A stretch of DNA of 64,000 bases from an uncultured Acidobacteriota bacterium (lineage in GTDB: Bacteria > Acidobacteriota > CAIWXX01), in NCBI GenBank assembly GCA_903916735.1, contig CAIWXX010000164.1, forward strand, positions 62,001 through 126,000, written 5' to 3'. The position numbers and the translations under genes were made by a program. Below are positions 46,637-55,674 of the stretch, in pieces (position 1 is the first letter of the stretch; every line of letters starts with the position of its first letter). Below the pieces are notes generated by a model. It had not been told where the DNA came from. It saw only the letters and a list, made by a program, of their open reading frames with translations, and did not search any database.

Positions 46637-47914
46637 TCAGAGCGATGCTCGGAAGAAAAGAAAATAGACCATAAAGAATAAGGGAAAGAGAATGGGCAGG
46701 GAATATCGCAGGATGTAGCCGAAGAAACTCGGGCAATGCACATGTGCCTGTTCTGCTATGGATTTCACCATAAAGTTCGGGCCGTTGCCGATATAGGTCA
46801 TCGCTCCGAAGAAGACGGCTCCCATAGATATCGCGATGACATAGGCCGGATGAGACGATAGAAAGAGAGCCATATGTTGAGAATTATCGACGACAAGGTT
46901 GTATTGACCGAAGGCCGCTGAAAGGAAAGCCAGATAGGTTGGCGCATTATCGAGGACGCTCGAAAGCGCCCCAGTCACCCAATAGTAGTGGCTCGGGAGT
47001 GTCAGCCCAATGTGGGCTCCGTTGAGCTCCAGCCAGTCGAGTGCCGGGATCATTGTAGCGAAAATACCGGCAAAGAGAATCGCAACTTCTTTTATGGGAA
47101 TGAAGTTAAAATCGTTACTTCGATGAATGTCATCACGCGTCGTGTAGTAAGAGGCCACCGAGGCCAGGATCATGACGGCTTCGCGTAGAAAGAAAGGAGT
47201 CTCAATGAAAACGGCTGCCAGAATCACCGCGAGGAAGACAAGGTTGTGCATGCCGGAAAAATCAAAGTCCTCCCTGCTCCTCCGCGTTCGGTTCCGGATC
47301 TCGTGCGGTTGATGAGAAAATTGCCATCGATCGATGAGATAAAAGACAGCAAGAACCACTGCGTTTGAAACGGCCCAGATATGCCATCCACGCTTAATGA
47401 CCCAGAGGAATGGAACGCCTTTTAAATAGCCCAAGAAAAGCGGAGGATCACCAATCGGCGTGAGCGCACCACCCATATTGCTGACAATGAATATGAAAAA
47501 CACAATGTGATATGCGGAGATGCGCGCTCGGTTGGCGCGAATGAACGGCCGTATGAGAATCATGGAGGCACCGGTCGTCCCGAGAAGGTTCGAAAGGATC
47601 GCGCCGAGGCCGAGGGTCAGGACATTTTCATAGGGTTTTGCAATGCCCTTGATTCGGATGTGGATTCCGCCGGATACAACGAAGAGCGATCCGATCAGAA
47701 CAATGAAACTGATGTATTCGTGACATGTGAGCAGAAGCCGTGGAGTATTTCTAATGACGAATACATAATAAAAGCCGGTCACCAGCCCCAGCGCGGCGGC
47801 AATGGCGGGATAGTATTTCTCCCAAAAATGCCGGCTGATGAATGGCACAATGGCAATGCTGCTGAGCATTAAGACGAACGGCGTCATCATCCATGGATTA
47901 ACCGGCAGTATCAT
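46637..47914 (-). CDS. sodium:proton antiporter, NhaD type
   Basis: Inner-membrane ion transporter of the ion-transporter superfamily, closest in pattern to NhaD: GATGASMILIRPFI-type motif (SNLLGTTGASMILIRPFIR), SNMGGALTPIGDPPLFLGYL, and ALSSVLDNAPTYLAFLSAAF near the C-terminus with GAMTYIGNGPNFMVKSI. About 11-12 hydrophobic segments in 425 residues. It is 48 bases downstream of an unknown gene on the same strand, so it may be cotranscribed with it. Na+/H+ exchange is inferred from family; the ion is not proven by sequence. Confidence 0.85.
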   Translation of the reverse strand: MILPVNPWMMTPFVLMLSSIAIVPFISRHFWEKYYPAIAAALGLVTGFYYVFVIRNTPRLLLTCHEYISFIVLIGSLFVVSGGIHIRIKGIAKPYENVLTLGLGAILSNLLGTTGASMILIRPFIRANRARISAYHIVFFIFIVSNMGGALTPIGDPPLFLGYLKGVPFLWVIKRGWHIWAVSNAVVLAVFYLIDRWQFSHQPHEIRNRTRRSREDFDFSGMHNLVFLAVILAAVFIETPFFLREAVMILASVASYYTTRDDIHRSNDFNFIPIKEVAILFAGIFATMIPALDWLELNGAHIGLTLPSHYYWVTGALSSVLDNAPTYLAFLSAAFGQYNLVVDNSQHMALFLSSHPAYVIAISMGAVFFGAMTYIGNGPNFMVKSIAEQAHVHCPSFFGYILRYSLPILFPLFFMVYFLFFRASL

Positions 47915-47962
47915 GGCCGTCGGATGTTATCGAAACCCCACCGAAAGTTCAAAAGTAATCGC

Positions 47963-49117
47963 CTACGTGAGGAGCCGGTCGAGCTCCGATTGCCATCCGG
48001 CAGTGTGGATGATCCGCCCAGCGAATCTTTTACGGAGAACCTCAACCGATGGATTCTTTCGTTCGATTGCGTCAATCTGGATTCCATATTTTTCTTGAAG
48101 CGTATCAGCTTTTTCGTAAACCGGCTCTCGCCTGAAATTGATGGAATCGAAGGCTCGTGCGATGTGCATCACGAAGACCCGCTCAAATCGCATCGCCGGG
48201 TACAAAGCCGCAACTTCCCCCCAACGAAAAAGGTAGGTGGCATAATCTTCCTTGTTAAGAACCTCCACGATGAGCCAATCACCGGCGCGAATCATGAGAT
48301 ATATTACCGTATTCGCAATCAACTCCTCATCGTCTGGAATGCCGTGCGTGTCGGTAGCTTCGGCCAGCCCGGCATTAAGTTCGTTGGCACAAAGCCATGC
48401 CGTACCATGGGAGGCTAGATATAACCCCTCCTTTCGCCTCAGCATGCAGGGATGCCGTAAGAATTCGGTCACATTTCCCTGACCCGTCATCGGGATACCT
48501 GGGAGAATGGCGTTCTTCACGTTGAGAAGCGATCGCAGCCGATCTGAGCGAGCTCGATGGTTATCCATCGCCGTCGCCCATAGAGTCCTGAATTCATCGG
48601 TCAGCATTGCCAGCTTGCGGATGTTGATGTTTGTTCCCTCAATGAGCCGCAGATTCACCGTCCACGTTTCCCGATCGAATTCCTCCGCTTGAATATAGGA
48701 CAGTGGAATGTGGAATGGCGGCGCCGTATTGGGATAAAACATGAGTGAGGTCGGATAGATTTCGATTTCGGCTGATTGTGGTTCACCCTCGATGGCAAAG
48801 CTGCATGGAAACGGTTTGGATGGATTGGAGTCATGCTGGAAGAGGCCCGAAAGCAGCCGACGACGCCGTTCGGTTTTCAGTTCTTCACAAAACATCTCGA
48901 TATCCCGGCCAAGCCATTCGATGACAAGCAGTTCTTGGGGATACAGGCGGAGCCCGATCTTGACATCTTCACAGGCAACAGCATCCACATTAAGCAGATC
49001 GATCATACGGTCGATGCCGGTGGCGTTCATGTGAAGAAGGCCCGCATTGAAGGAAATGCCGGCGGCAGTAGGGTTGGCTTCACCATTCGAGACTCGGCAT
49101 GTGTAAGTTCGTCCCAT
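47963..49117 (-). CDS. hypothetical protein, possible tandem PH-like domains
   Basis: A 384-residue soluble protein with no signal peptide or membrane helices that I do not recognise. Two stretches look alike in outline: residues ~15-75 (NAGLLHMNATGIDRMIDLLN) and ~115-185 (EIYPTSLMFYPNTAPPFHI then a W/Y-rich strand and a C-terminal helix DEFRTLWATAMDNH), each strand-rich with a final helix, as in PH-like folds. The rest (about 200-384) is mixed helix and strand. It lies 205 bases after the zinc-ribbon gene and 48 before the antiporter on one strand. Confidence 0.75.
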   Translation of the reverse strand: MGRTYTCRVSNGEANPTAAGISFNAGLLHMNATGIDRMIDLLNVDAVACEDVKIGLRLYPQELLVIEWLGRDIEMFCEELKTERRRRLLSGLFQHDSNPSKPFPCSFAIEGEPQSAEIEIYPTSLMFYPNTAPPFHIPLSYIQAEEFDRETWTVNLRLIEGTNINIRKLAMLTDEFRTLWATAMDNHRARSDRLRSLLNVKNAILPGIPMTGQGNVTEFLRHPCMLRRKEGLYLASHGTAWLCANELNAGLAEATDTHGIPDDEELIANTVIYLMIRAGDWLIVEVLNKEDYATYLFRWGEVAALYPAMRFERVFVMHIARAFDSINFRREPVYEKADTLQEKYGIQIDAIERKNPSVEVLRKRFAGRIIHTAGWQSELDRLLT

Positions 49118-49322
49118 CGACTCAACCTAATCTTGTAGATGGTGCATGATCAGGAGCGTGTTTTTTAAGTCATGCGGGATTGGTCGGCAGTCAGGTGCCT
49201 TGGGCGGAGAAGGAATTGTCTGGGATGCCGGGCCCCTGATTCCCTGGTCTCTGAATCGTTGATGATCCGGCACGGCGATGGCCGGAGCTTGAATCCTTTT
49301 CTTTACCTTCTCCATGAAATGA

Positions 49323-49958
49323 TCATTTGATGAGGCGATCGCCACACTCGGGGCAGAACTTCGATGTCGATGAGGCATCGGCGCCGCATTTCTCACAGGT
49401 GATAACCACCTTCAAGGGTAAGCCGCACTCGGGGCAGAATTTCCCGCCCTCCGCTCTGGCGCCGCAGCTGGGGCATGTCACAGTGCCTGGCGTCTTCATG
49501 TCGATCTTGTCGACATAGTTCGTCTGACGTGCCTTTTCGTGAATTTGTTCTTTGGTGGCCTGAGCCTGAGCGGCGGCGATCTCTTCCTGCGTATCAGGGG
49601 CGCAGTCCTCGCACAAGCCCTTGCTCTTGTTCCAGCAGACCTCGGGACAGACCCATTTCCCGCAGCGTGAGCACTGCATGAAATGGCCTTTCGCTTCCTC
49701 GACCGCCTTACGGAAGGCTTCATCATGCGCCTTCCCCCCGATTGCTCGCTGCATGTCATAAGTCGAGTTACCAATTCGTCCCAGAACCCCGCCAAAAAGG
49801 TTGCCTGCGGCGCGCAAAACATCAGATGCCGTTCCGACAGCGGACATCTGGAACTGTGTCATAAAGCCGTTGCCGCATTTGTCACAACGAAATGTAAACT
49901 GATATCCACGATCGGTCGACAGATCATCATAGTTATGTGTGAATTGGATCAACGCCAT
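49323..49958 (-). CDS. multi-zinc-ribbon protein
   Basis: A 211-residue cytoplasmic protein with four pairs or more of zinc-binding cysteines: CDKC, CSRC, CPEVC, CEDC, CPSC, CPEC, CEKC and CPEC. The C-terminal half has two classic zinc ribbons (TCPSCGARAEGGKFCPECG and CEKCGADASSTSKFCPECG). The N-terminal half starts YQFTFRCDKCGNGFMTQ, an atypical ribbon, followed by a helix. RBS GGAGGT, nine bases before the ATG. Its role is unknown; similar proteins sit beside SPFH-domain or bacterial PH-domain genes, and an unknown protein with possible PH-like segments follows it. Confidence 0.85.
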   Translation of the reverse strand: MALIQFTHNYDDLSTDRGYQFTFRCDKCGNGFMTQFQMSAVGTASDVLRAAGNLFGGVLGRIGNSTYDMQRAIGGKAHDEAFRKAVEEAKGHFMQCSRCGKWVCPEVCWNKSKGLCEDCAPDTQEEIAAAQAQATKEQIHEKARQTNYVDKIDMKTPGTVTCPSCGARAEGGKFCPECGLPLKVVITCEKCGADASSTSKFCPECGDRLIK

Positions 49959-50153
49959 ACTCTTTTACCTCCAGACATCCCTGATCATAATGCGCCTCAT
50001 TTGATGCGTCAACGGATGCCGCCTCATCGTCGGCATCCGGTACCTCATCGATCTGGCTGAAGGCACCATTTATTATTTTTGGACTTCACTCTTGATCAAA
50101 AGCCTCTGTTCCAATAATATGCGTGGGTCCAATTGGACGAGGGAGATTCTGTC

Positions 50154-52079
50154 ATGCTTGACGTCATGCGGCGAAATATAAAATCGCTCGCCTTTACACT
50201 CTGGATCGTCATCGGATCGTTCATCTTTTTCATTTTCGTGCAGTGGGGAATGGGTCGTGCTGAACGAGCGACCGGCAAGTCCGTTATTGCTTCCATCAAC
50301 AATGAACCGATCTATGCCGATACCTATCAGGAAACCTTTCAGGCTCAACTTCGCCGTATGAAGGACATGTTCCAGCAGCGAATGGATCGCCAGATGATTC
50401 AACAGCTCGGGCTGGAGTCATCTGTTATTGAGTCGCTCATTGCTGAAGAGCTCCTGGTGCAAGAGGCGGAGCGGCTTGGGCTCGTGGTCTCCGATTCCGA
50501 TGTGCGGGATGCCATACTGAACAACCCGAATCTGCAGCAAAACGGTCGTTTCATCGGAAAGGAGCAATATGAACGGCTTCTCATGATGAACAAAAAGACT
50601 CCGGCCCAGTTCGAGTCTGAACTCCGGCGAGAGTTGCTCATCAGCAAGCTCCGCCAGCTGGTGACTCTGCCGTTGACGGTCTCTGATGCTGAAGTCCGCA
50701 CATCTTATTATGAGACCAGCGAGAAGGTGAAGATCGCCTTCATGATGATCAAGAGCGTTCCGGATCTGTACCCGGGACTGATCGATGCCGAAGTGCGATC
50801 CTATTTCGAAAAAAACCATCCCCGATTTGATATTCCGGAGCGACGCAAAGGCCGCTATATCCTGCTCGAAGTTGATCGCATTCGCCAGAAGGTTAACCTG
50901 ACACAGAAGGATATCCAGTCCTATTACAGCGATCATATCGAGCAATTCCGGACTGAGGAACAGATCGACGCGCAGAAGATTGTCGTCAAGTGGGAGAATC
51001 GAACCAAGGAGGAGGCCAAAGCTCTTGCAACGGCGCTTCTCGGACGTGCGCGTAAAGGCGAGGACTTTGGCAAGCTTGCTCGGGAGAATTCCGAGGATCC
51101 TCTATCGGCCGCAAACGGAGGGGAAACCGGCCCTCTCACCAAGGGCGGGCTGTCTGAGGCAGAGGAAGCGGTTTTAATTAATCAACCCGAAGGATCCATA
51201 AACGAACCTATCGAAACCGATACAGCCTGGGTGATTTACAAGATCAATAAAAAGACCCCGGCTTCAGAGCGTTCGTTGCAGGAAGCCGAGCCGCAGATCC
51301 GAACAATACTTTCCTGGCAGAAAGCTCGGCAGGCGACGGATAAGAAAATTACCGAAATCCTTCATGCTGCTCAAGAGGCCAAGAGCCTTGATAAGGTAGC
51401 GCAAACCAATAGCCTCACAGTCAAGGATTCCCCTCTCCTCGCAAAGGGAGATGAAGTTCCCGGGCTCGGCGATGCCGGACAGTTCAGTCAGGCTCTCTTT
51501 GGCATCAAGAAGGGAGAAATCGATGGCCCGTTGCACGCTGGAAATGGGGCGATCGTTTATTCAGTCACGGATATCGAAGCACCTCGTCCGGCGAAATTCG
51601 AAGAAGTCGCCGATAAGGTCCGAAAGGCACTCTCGGGTGAGAAACGCCGCGAAGAGGCCATCGCCAAAGCCCAGCAGGCACTGGCCGAGATCCAGGCCGG
51701 TGCGAAGACTGAAGATGTTGCCAAGAAGATGAGCGCCGCCGTAAAGGAGCAGGAGTTCGCTCGGAATTCCTATATCGAGGAAGTCGGCAACAGCTCATAT
51801 TTGGATGACAGAGCTTTTGGAATGGAACCCGGCTCCACATGGACGGGCCCGGTTTCGGTCAAGAACGGAGCGTGTATCTTCCGCGTCGTAGAGAAAAAGC
51901 CTGTGGCCGATGCGGATTTCGAGAATAAAAGGGAATCCACTCGGGAAAGCCTCCTGCAGGACAAAAGAAACAGATTCTTCGATTCCTATCTGCAGCTGCT
52001 GCGCAAGAAGAACCGCGTCACGGTTAATACTGAGGCTCTTGGCGAGGTGAACGATATGCTCCTGAGCCGTTTCTCATAG
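50154..52079 (+). CDS. ppiD: PpiD/SurA-type periplasmic peptidyl-prolyl isomerase
   Basis: Membrane-anchored periplasmic folding factor. An N-terminal membrane helix (SLAFTLWIVIGSFIFFIFV), a SurA-N-like helical domain (ESLIAEELLVQEAERLGLVV), then parvulin domain (ARKGEDFGKLARENSEDPLS, ANGGETGPLTKGGLSEAEE) and helical C-terminal region. 641 residues. The ATG at 50154 follows GGGAGA; the frame begins at 50133. It is divergent from the zinc-ribbon gene and convergent with the ATP-grasp cluster. Confidence 0.9.
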   Translation: MLDVMRRNIKSLAFTLWIVIGSFIFFIFVQWGMGRAERATGKSVIASINNEPIYADTYQETFQAQLRRMKDMFQQRMDRQMIQQLGLESSVIESLIAEELLVQEAERLGLVVSDSDVRDAILNNPNLQQNGRFIGKEQYERLLMMNKKTPAQFESELRRELLISKLRQLVTLPLTVSDAEVRTSYYETSEKVKIAFMMIKSVPDLYPGLIDAEVRSYFEKNHPRFDIPERRKGRYILLEVDRIRQKVNLTQKDIQSYYSDHIEQFRTEEQIDAQKIVVKWENRTKEEAKALATALLGRARKGEDFGKLARENSEDPLSAANGGETGPLTKGGLSEAEEAVLINQPEGSINEPIETDTAWVIYKINKKTPASERSLQEAEPQIRTILSWQKARQATDKKITEILHAAQEAKSLDKVAQTNSLTVKDSPLLAKGDEVPGLGDAGQFSQALFGIKKGEIDGPLHAGNGAIVYSVTDIEAPRPAKFEEVADKVRKALSGEKRREEAIAKAQQALAEIQAGAKTEDVAKKMSAAVKEQEFARNSYIEEVGNSSYLDDRAFGMEPGSTWTGPVSVKNGACIFRVVEKKPVADADFENKRESTRESLLQDKRNRFFDSYLQLLRKKNRVTVNTEALGEVNDMLLSRFS

Positions 52080-52175
52080 GCTTTTTAAAGGCTTCTATCG
52101 AGTAAAAGAAAAAGCAGCCGGGTGACCGGACATTGAAAAACAGTGAGACGAGTCATCCGAAAATAGCGTCGGCGC

Positions 52176-53504
52176 TTATCGGCGGCGGCGAGCAATACGC
52201 AGCTTCCGTGTTTCGATAATTGGAAGCCTGGTATGTTCGGCTAACGGATTAAAAAAAGAAGATTTGGATAGCCTTGCCCAGCCTCCGGCCACCCGTGTGT
52301 CGAAGATACCGATGAGCAGGGAATATCCGAAAGAGTCGATCTGCACCTCATCACGCCAGACTGGAAAATCTTCGACCGGCAATAGGACTCGGGTCTGGAG
52401 CAGCCACTTTCCCCCAAGAGCACGATCGATGGCCGCCTCCCATTGAGCCTGGTCGCATTGCTGTCCCACAAACACCTCCTGCCCGTTCATGGACGTGAGG
52501 CAGAGAAGATGGCGGTTGTGACGAGCAAACCGAGGCAGATCGATTTTGCTGCCCTGATAATAGGTTGTGGCTTCTTCCATGACCCGCGACCAGGGGATGT
52601 GCTTTCTGATGAAAAGGCGCTCTCTGGGGGTGAACAACTCGCGATATCGTTCATGGGTGAGTACATCGAAGATGGCCTTTGACTCGGAGAGCTTCTGTTT
52701 GAAAGGATTGATGAGACAAACCGCATTTTGCTGGACGGCTTCGATAAGAGAAGCAGCATCACCCATATTTGATTCTGTGAGTGGGGCCAGCCGGTAGGCG
52801 ATGTCCACGGCAGATCCGTGTGCCATGAGCCGGCTGTCGTGGAACAGAAGATCGCGGGGATCACAGACAAGTGTTGTTAATCCGGCGCTGTTGAGATGAC
52901 CGTGTATCATGCTGGCTTCAATGGAAATCCCGGCACTCATATCGAGGATGAGTGCGATCGTGGGCGTTTGACTCCGGCCACCCCACCTGGCATATCTGGA
53001 AAGAAACAGCTCATGGATAAGTTCATAAAAAGGCGGGACTTTCATCTGATAGTGTCGTGTGAATTCCCGGCTCGTAGGATTGGAGGATCGGAGTCGCGCC
53101 ATTTCAAAGGCGTTCGCGATATCAGGCAAGCCGTCGGCTATGATGTCAACAATATGCAATCCGTGTCGGGTGAGTGATGTTTCAATTTGTGGAAATACGG
53201 AAAATCCGGAATTTCCATGATCGATTCGTGCCAGTTTTCGCTCTTCGATCGTCAGCCCAAGCCGCTCCAGAAGGGGATCATTGCTAAGTGCCGCTGCACA
53301 GATCTCTTCGATGCATTTGACAAGTAGGCGACCAGCGTGCCTCAGAGTGCGAATCTGATCGAGTGACCCGAAATAGGGCCGCAGGATGACCTCACAATGA
53401 TGCTCCTGCCGTCTTTCCTTTTCAGCCAGCAGCCGCTCAGCCATCTGCCGAGCTCCATCGGGATCACGGCTGAGAATCGTGTGGAAAAGGCCCTTCTCTT
53501 TCAT
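52176..53504 (-). CDS. degenerate circularly permuted ATP-grasp-like protein (paralogue)
   Basis: A 442-residue protein clearly related to the gene two positions upstream (55675-57036). Shared segments include the N-terminal ILRPYFGSLDQIRTLRHAGR, IALILD.., TLVCDPRDLLFHD beside VIICDPRHLELRK, and IPWSRV beside IPWTRK. Where the active paralogue has LVLKPNDDSEESG and YVVQQRI, this one has LCLTSMNGQ and WLLQTRV, so the ATP-binding lysine and the loop are gone. It is probably a non-catalytic partner. The ATG at 53504 overlaps the stop of the TPR-thioredoxin gene (TGATG); a GTG at 53546 would add 14 residues. Confidence 0.75.
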   Translation of the reverse strand: MKEKGLFHTILSRDPDGARQMAERLLAEKERRQEHHCEVILRPYFGSLDQIRTLRHAGRLLVKCIEEICAAALSNDPLLERLGLTIEERKLARIDHGNSGFSVFPQIETSLTRHGLHIVDIIADGLPDIANAFEMARLRSSNPTSREFTRHYQMKVPPFYELIHELFLSRYARWGGRSQTPTIALILDMSAGISIEASMIHGHLNSAGLTTLVCDPRDLLFHDSRLMAHGSAVDIAYRLAPLTESNMGDAASLIEAVQQNAVCLINPFKQKLSESKAIFDVLTHERYRELFTPRERLFIRKHIPWSRVMEEATTYYQGSKIDLPRFARHNRHLLCLTSMNGQEVFVGQQCDQAQWEAAIDRALGGKWLLQTRVLLPVEDFPVWRDEVQIDSFGYSLLIGIFDTRVAGGWARLSKSSFFNPLAEHTRLPIIETRKLRIARRRR

Positions 53505-55591
53505 CAAGGCAGATTTTTCTCTCCCCTTGCCGCGTCGACCAGCCACTCCATGACCTGCATATAATCGTAATCGCTGTTGAAGCCTGTCATTTCAAATCGG
53601 ATTATCCCGGCCGAGTCAATGATGCAAGTATAGGGTATCCCATCGATCCCGAAGTGCTCCCACGGGTTTTGATCGACCAGCATCGGAAATGTGTAATCCT
53701 TGTCCTTTAGAAACTGCTTGATTGCCGGCAGAGGATCCTGAGCATTGACGGCCCACATCGCAAGCCCGGGGTCGATCGAGTGCTTCGTATAAAATTTCTG
53801 GAATTCAGGCAACTCTTCCTGACAGGGTCCGCACCACGAAGCCCAGAGAATAAGCACGGTGATTTTTCCGGAAAAGCTCTTTGAAGAAACCTTGCGTTCG
53901 GAGCCGTAAGTAGAGAGATCAAATTCCGGAAGGGGTCCTTTGTGAGAGGCATGAGTTTCCAGGATCTCTTTCTGGAGTGTATCAACAGAGGACTTCTTTA
54001 GCGCTGTGATATATCCTGACCAATCCTTCTCAGATCCATTCTTTGCGATGTACATCTTTTTAAGGGCGTCTTCAGATGCAGGTTTGAAGAAGCCGAGTCT
54101 GTAGGCTGAACTCAGATACCGCTCGGCTGTTGCCCAGTCCTTTTCTTCGATGGCGATGAGGCCGAGTTTTGTCTGCACAGAGGTGTCACCGGCATCAGCT
54201 TTCACAAGTGCCTCTAGCAGCGGCTTTGCCTGTGCGAAGTTTTTCGTTTCGTAGTAGGCGGTGGCAAGAACCAGATCCTCATCATGAGTATATGCCTCAA
54301 CAATGTTGCCGGGTATCTGGCCTTCCGCGGCCCTTTTTGAGACGAGGGTTTTTATTTCCTGGACCAGCTCGATAGCCCTCTTATAATTCTTGTTCTCCAC
54401 GTAAGCACGCGCCAGACTCAGAGGTTCCGTTGTGAGACAGTCGGGTTGTTCGGATGCTAGATGCTGCAAGGCCGAATCCCATTTTTCAAGAGCTGCATTG
54501 AATTTGGCCTGGTCTGCCCGAACGGCCCGTGCCATCATCGAATAAAGAGATGCTAGGTACCGTGGCTCCTTGGTCTCTTGCAGTGCCGGACGAATCACAG
54601 CTTCGGCCTCGGCTGATCGCCCCTCCTTCAATAGTTGCATCGCCTGACGTATCGCCATCTCGGTCTTCGACATTGCCGCCTGTTGTGAATCTGGGAACTT
54701 CTTCAGAAGCTCATCGCTGTAACAACGCGCTTTTTCTTCTTCCTGCCTGATCATCGCGATTCGAAACGCTCTCATCAAGGATCGCAAATCCCGTTCCTTC
54801 TTATTGAGGATCTCTTCAACCTCAGTCCACATCTGCTCGGGTGTGAGAGGCAGGTTCCACCTCATCTGGAACAATCCCAACTTGAGATCCATCATCCGGA
54901 GGGATGCGGGCTCCAATTTTTCGGCCTGGCGGATGGTTTCAAATGCGGCACTGAATTTCGTCTGGGACATCTGAATGGATGCGATCTCCAGGAGTGGCTC
55001 TATCCAGCCGGGATTCATTTGCGAAGCCGATTGAAAAGCCGCCAATGCTTTCTCGGAATTTTCATTCGAGTTGTTTTCGCCGATGTGGGCCGAACCGAGT
55101 CCATACAGGATGATATCGCTCTGGGGAAATTGCGCTGAGCACAAGCGCAACCATTCGACAGCCTGAGATGGATCTGCCTCGCTGAGAAAGTAGCCTTTGA
55201 GCACGTCTAGTGGGACATTAGTAGGATATTGCTTGAGACCATTTTCGATTTCGACCAGAGCGGCATTGGCATCGGTTTCTCCAAGTCGCTCGGCCCGCAA
55301 GACATAAAAGCACGCTTTATCTCCAAATCGCTTTTCGAGTCCTGCGATTTTCGTATCACGTTCCTGGCCCTTGAGACTATCATCAACAGCGAACACATAC
55401 TCTTCGATGAGAGCATCCGTTGGCTCCACTGCGCTGATCAACGGCATGAGCAAGGCTTCGGCTTCCTTTGCCTTCCCATTCATCCGGAGCAACCGTGCCC
55501 GCTGAACGGTGCTGGTCGTTACTTCTGCATCAACCGAAAGGCATATGAACCCCATGAAAAAGATCACCCACGCCTGCCGCAAAATTCTCAT
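53504..55591 (-). CDS. exported TPR protein with C-terminal TlpA-like thioredoxin domain
   Basis: A 695-residue protein with a signal peptide (ILRQAWVIFFMGFICLSVDA). Residues ~25-540 are TPR-like helix pairs (ARLLRMNGKAKEAEALLMPL, AFETIRQAEKLEPAS, ERYLSSAYRLGFFKPA). The last ~150 are a thioredoxin fold of the TlpA/AhpC type with an intact redox motif WCGPC (Cys587, Cys590), then FPMLVDQNPWEHFGIDGIPY with the cis-proline. It probably works in the periplasm or on the outer side of the membrane, as a thiol reductant or scaffold. GAGGAGG lies seven bases before the ATG at 55591. It lies between two related ATP-grasp-like genes. Confidence 0.88.
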   Translation of the reverse strand: MRILRQAWVIFFMGFICLSVDAEVTTSTVQRARLLRMNGKAKEAEALLMPLISAVEPTDALIEEYVFAVDDSLKGQERDTKIAGLEKRFGDKACFYVLRAERLGETDANAALVEIENGLKQYPTNVPLDVLKGYFLSEADPSQAVEWLRLCSAQFPQSDIILYGLGSAHIGENNSNENSEKALAAFQSASQMNPGWIEPLLEIASIQMSQTKFSAAFETIRQAEKLEPASLRMMDLKLGLFQMRWNLPLTPEQMWTEVEEILNKKERDLRSLMRAFRIAMIRQEEEKARCYSDELLKKFPDSQQAAMSKTEMAIRQAMQLLKEGRSAEAEAVIRPALQETKEPRYLASLYSMMARAVRADQAKFNAALEKWDSALQHLASEQPDCLTTEPLSLARAYVENKNYKRAIELVQEIKTLVSKRAAEGQIPGNIVEAYTHDEDLVLATAYYETKNFAQAKPLLEALVKADAGDTSVQTKLGLIAIEEKDWATAERYLSSAYRLGFFKPASEDALKKMYIAKNGSEKDWSGYITALKKSSVDTLQKEILETHASHKGPLPEFDLSTYGSERKVSSKSFSGKITVLILWASWCGPCQEELPEFQKFYTKHSIDPGLAMWAVNAQDPLPAIKQFLKDKDYTFPMLVDQNPWEHFGIDGIPYTCIIDSAGIIRFEMTGFNSDYDYMQVMEWLVDAARGEKNLP

Positions 55592-55674
55592 GTTGTATCC
55601 TCCTCGATGCATGGTCACAATCAATGGCCCCGATTCGCGTTATGAGATCGATGAGAACTGGAAACAGGATCGAT

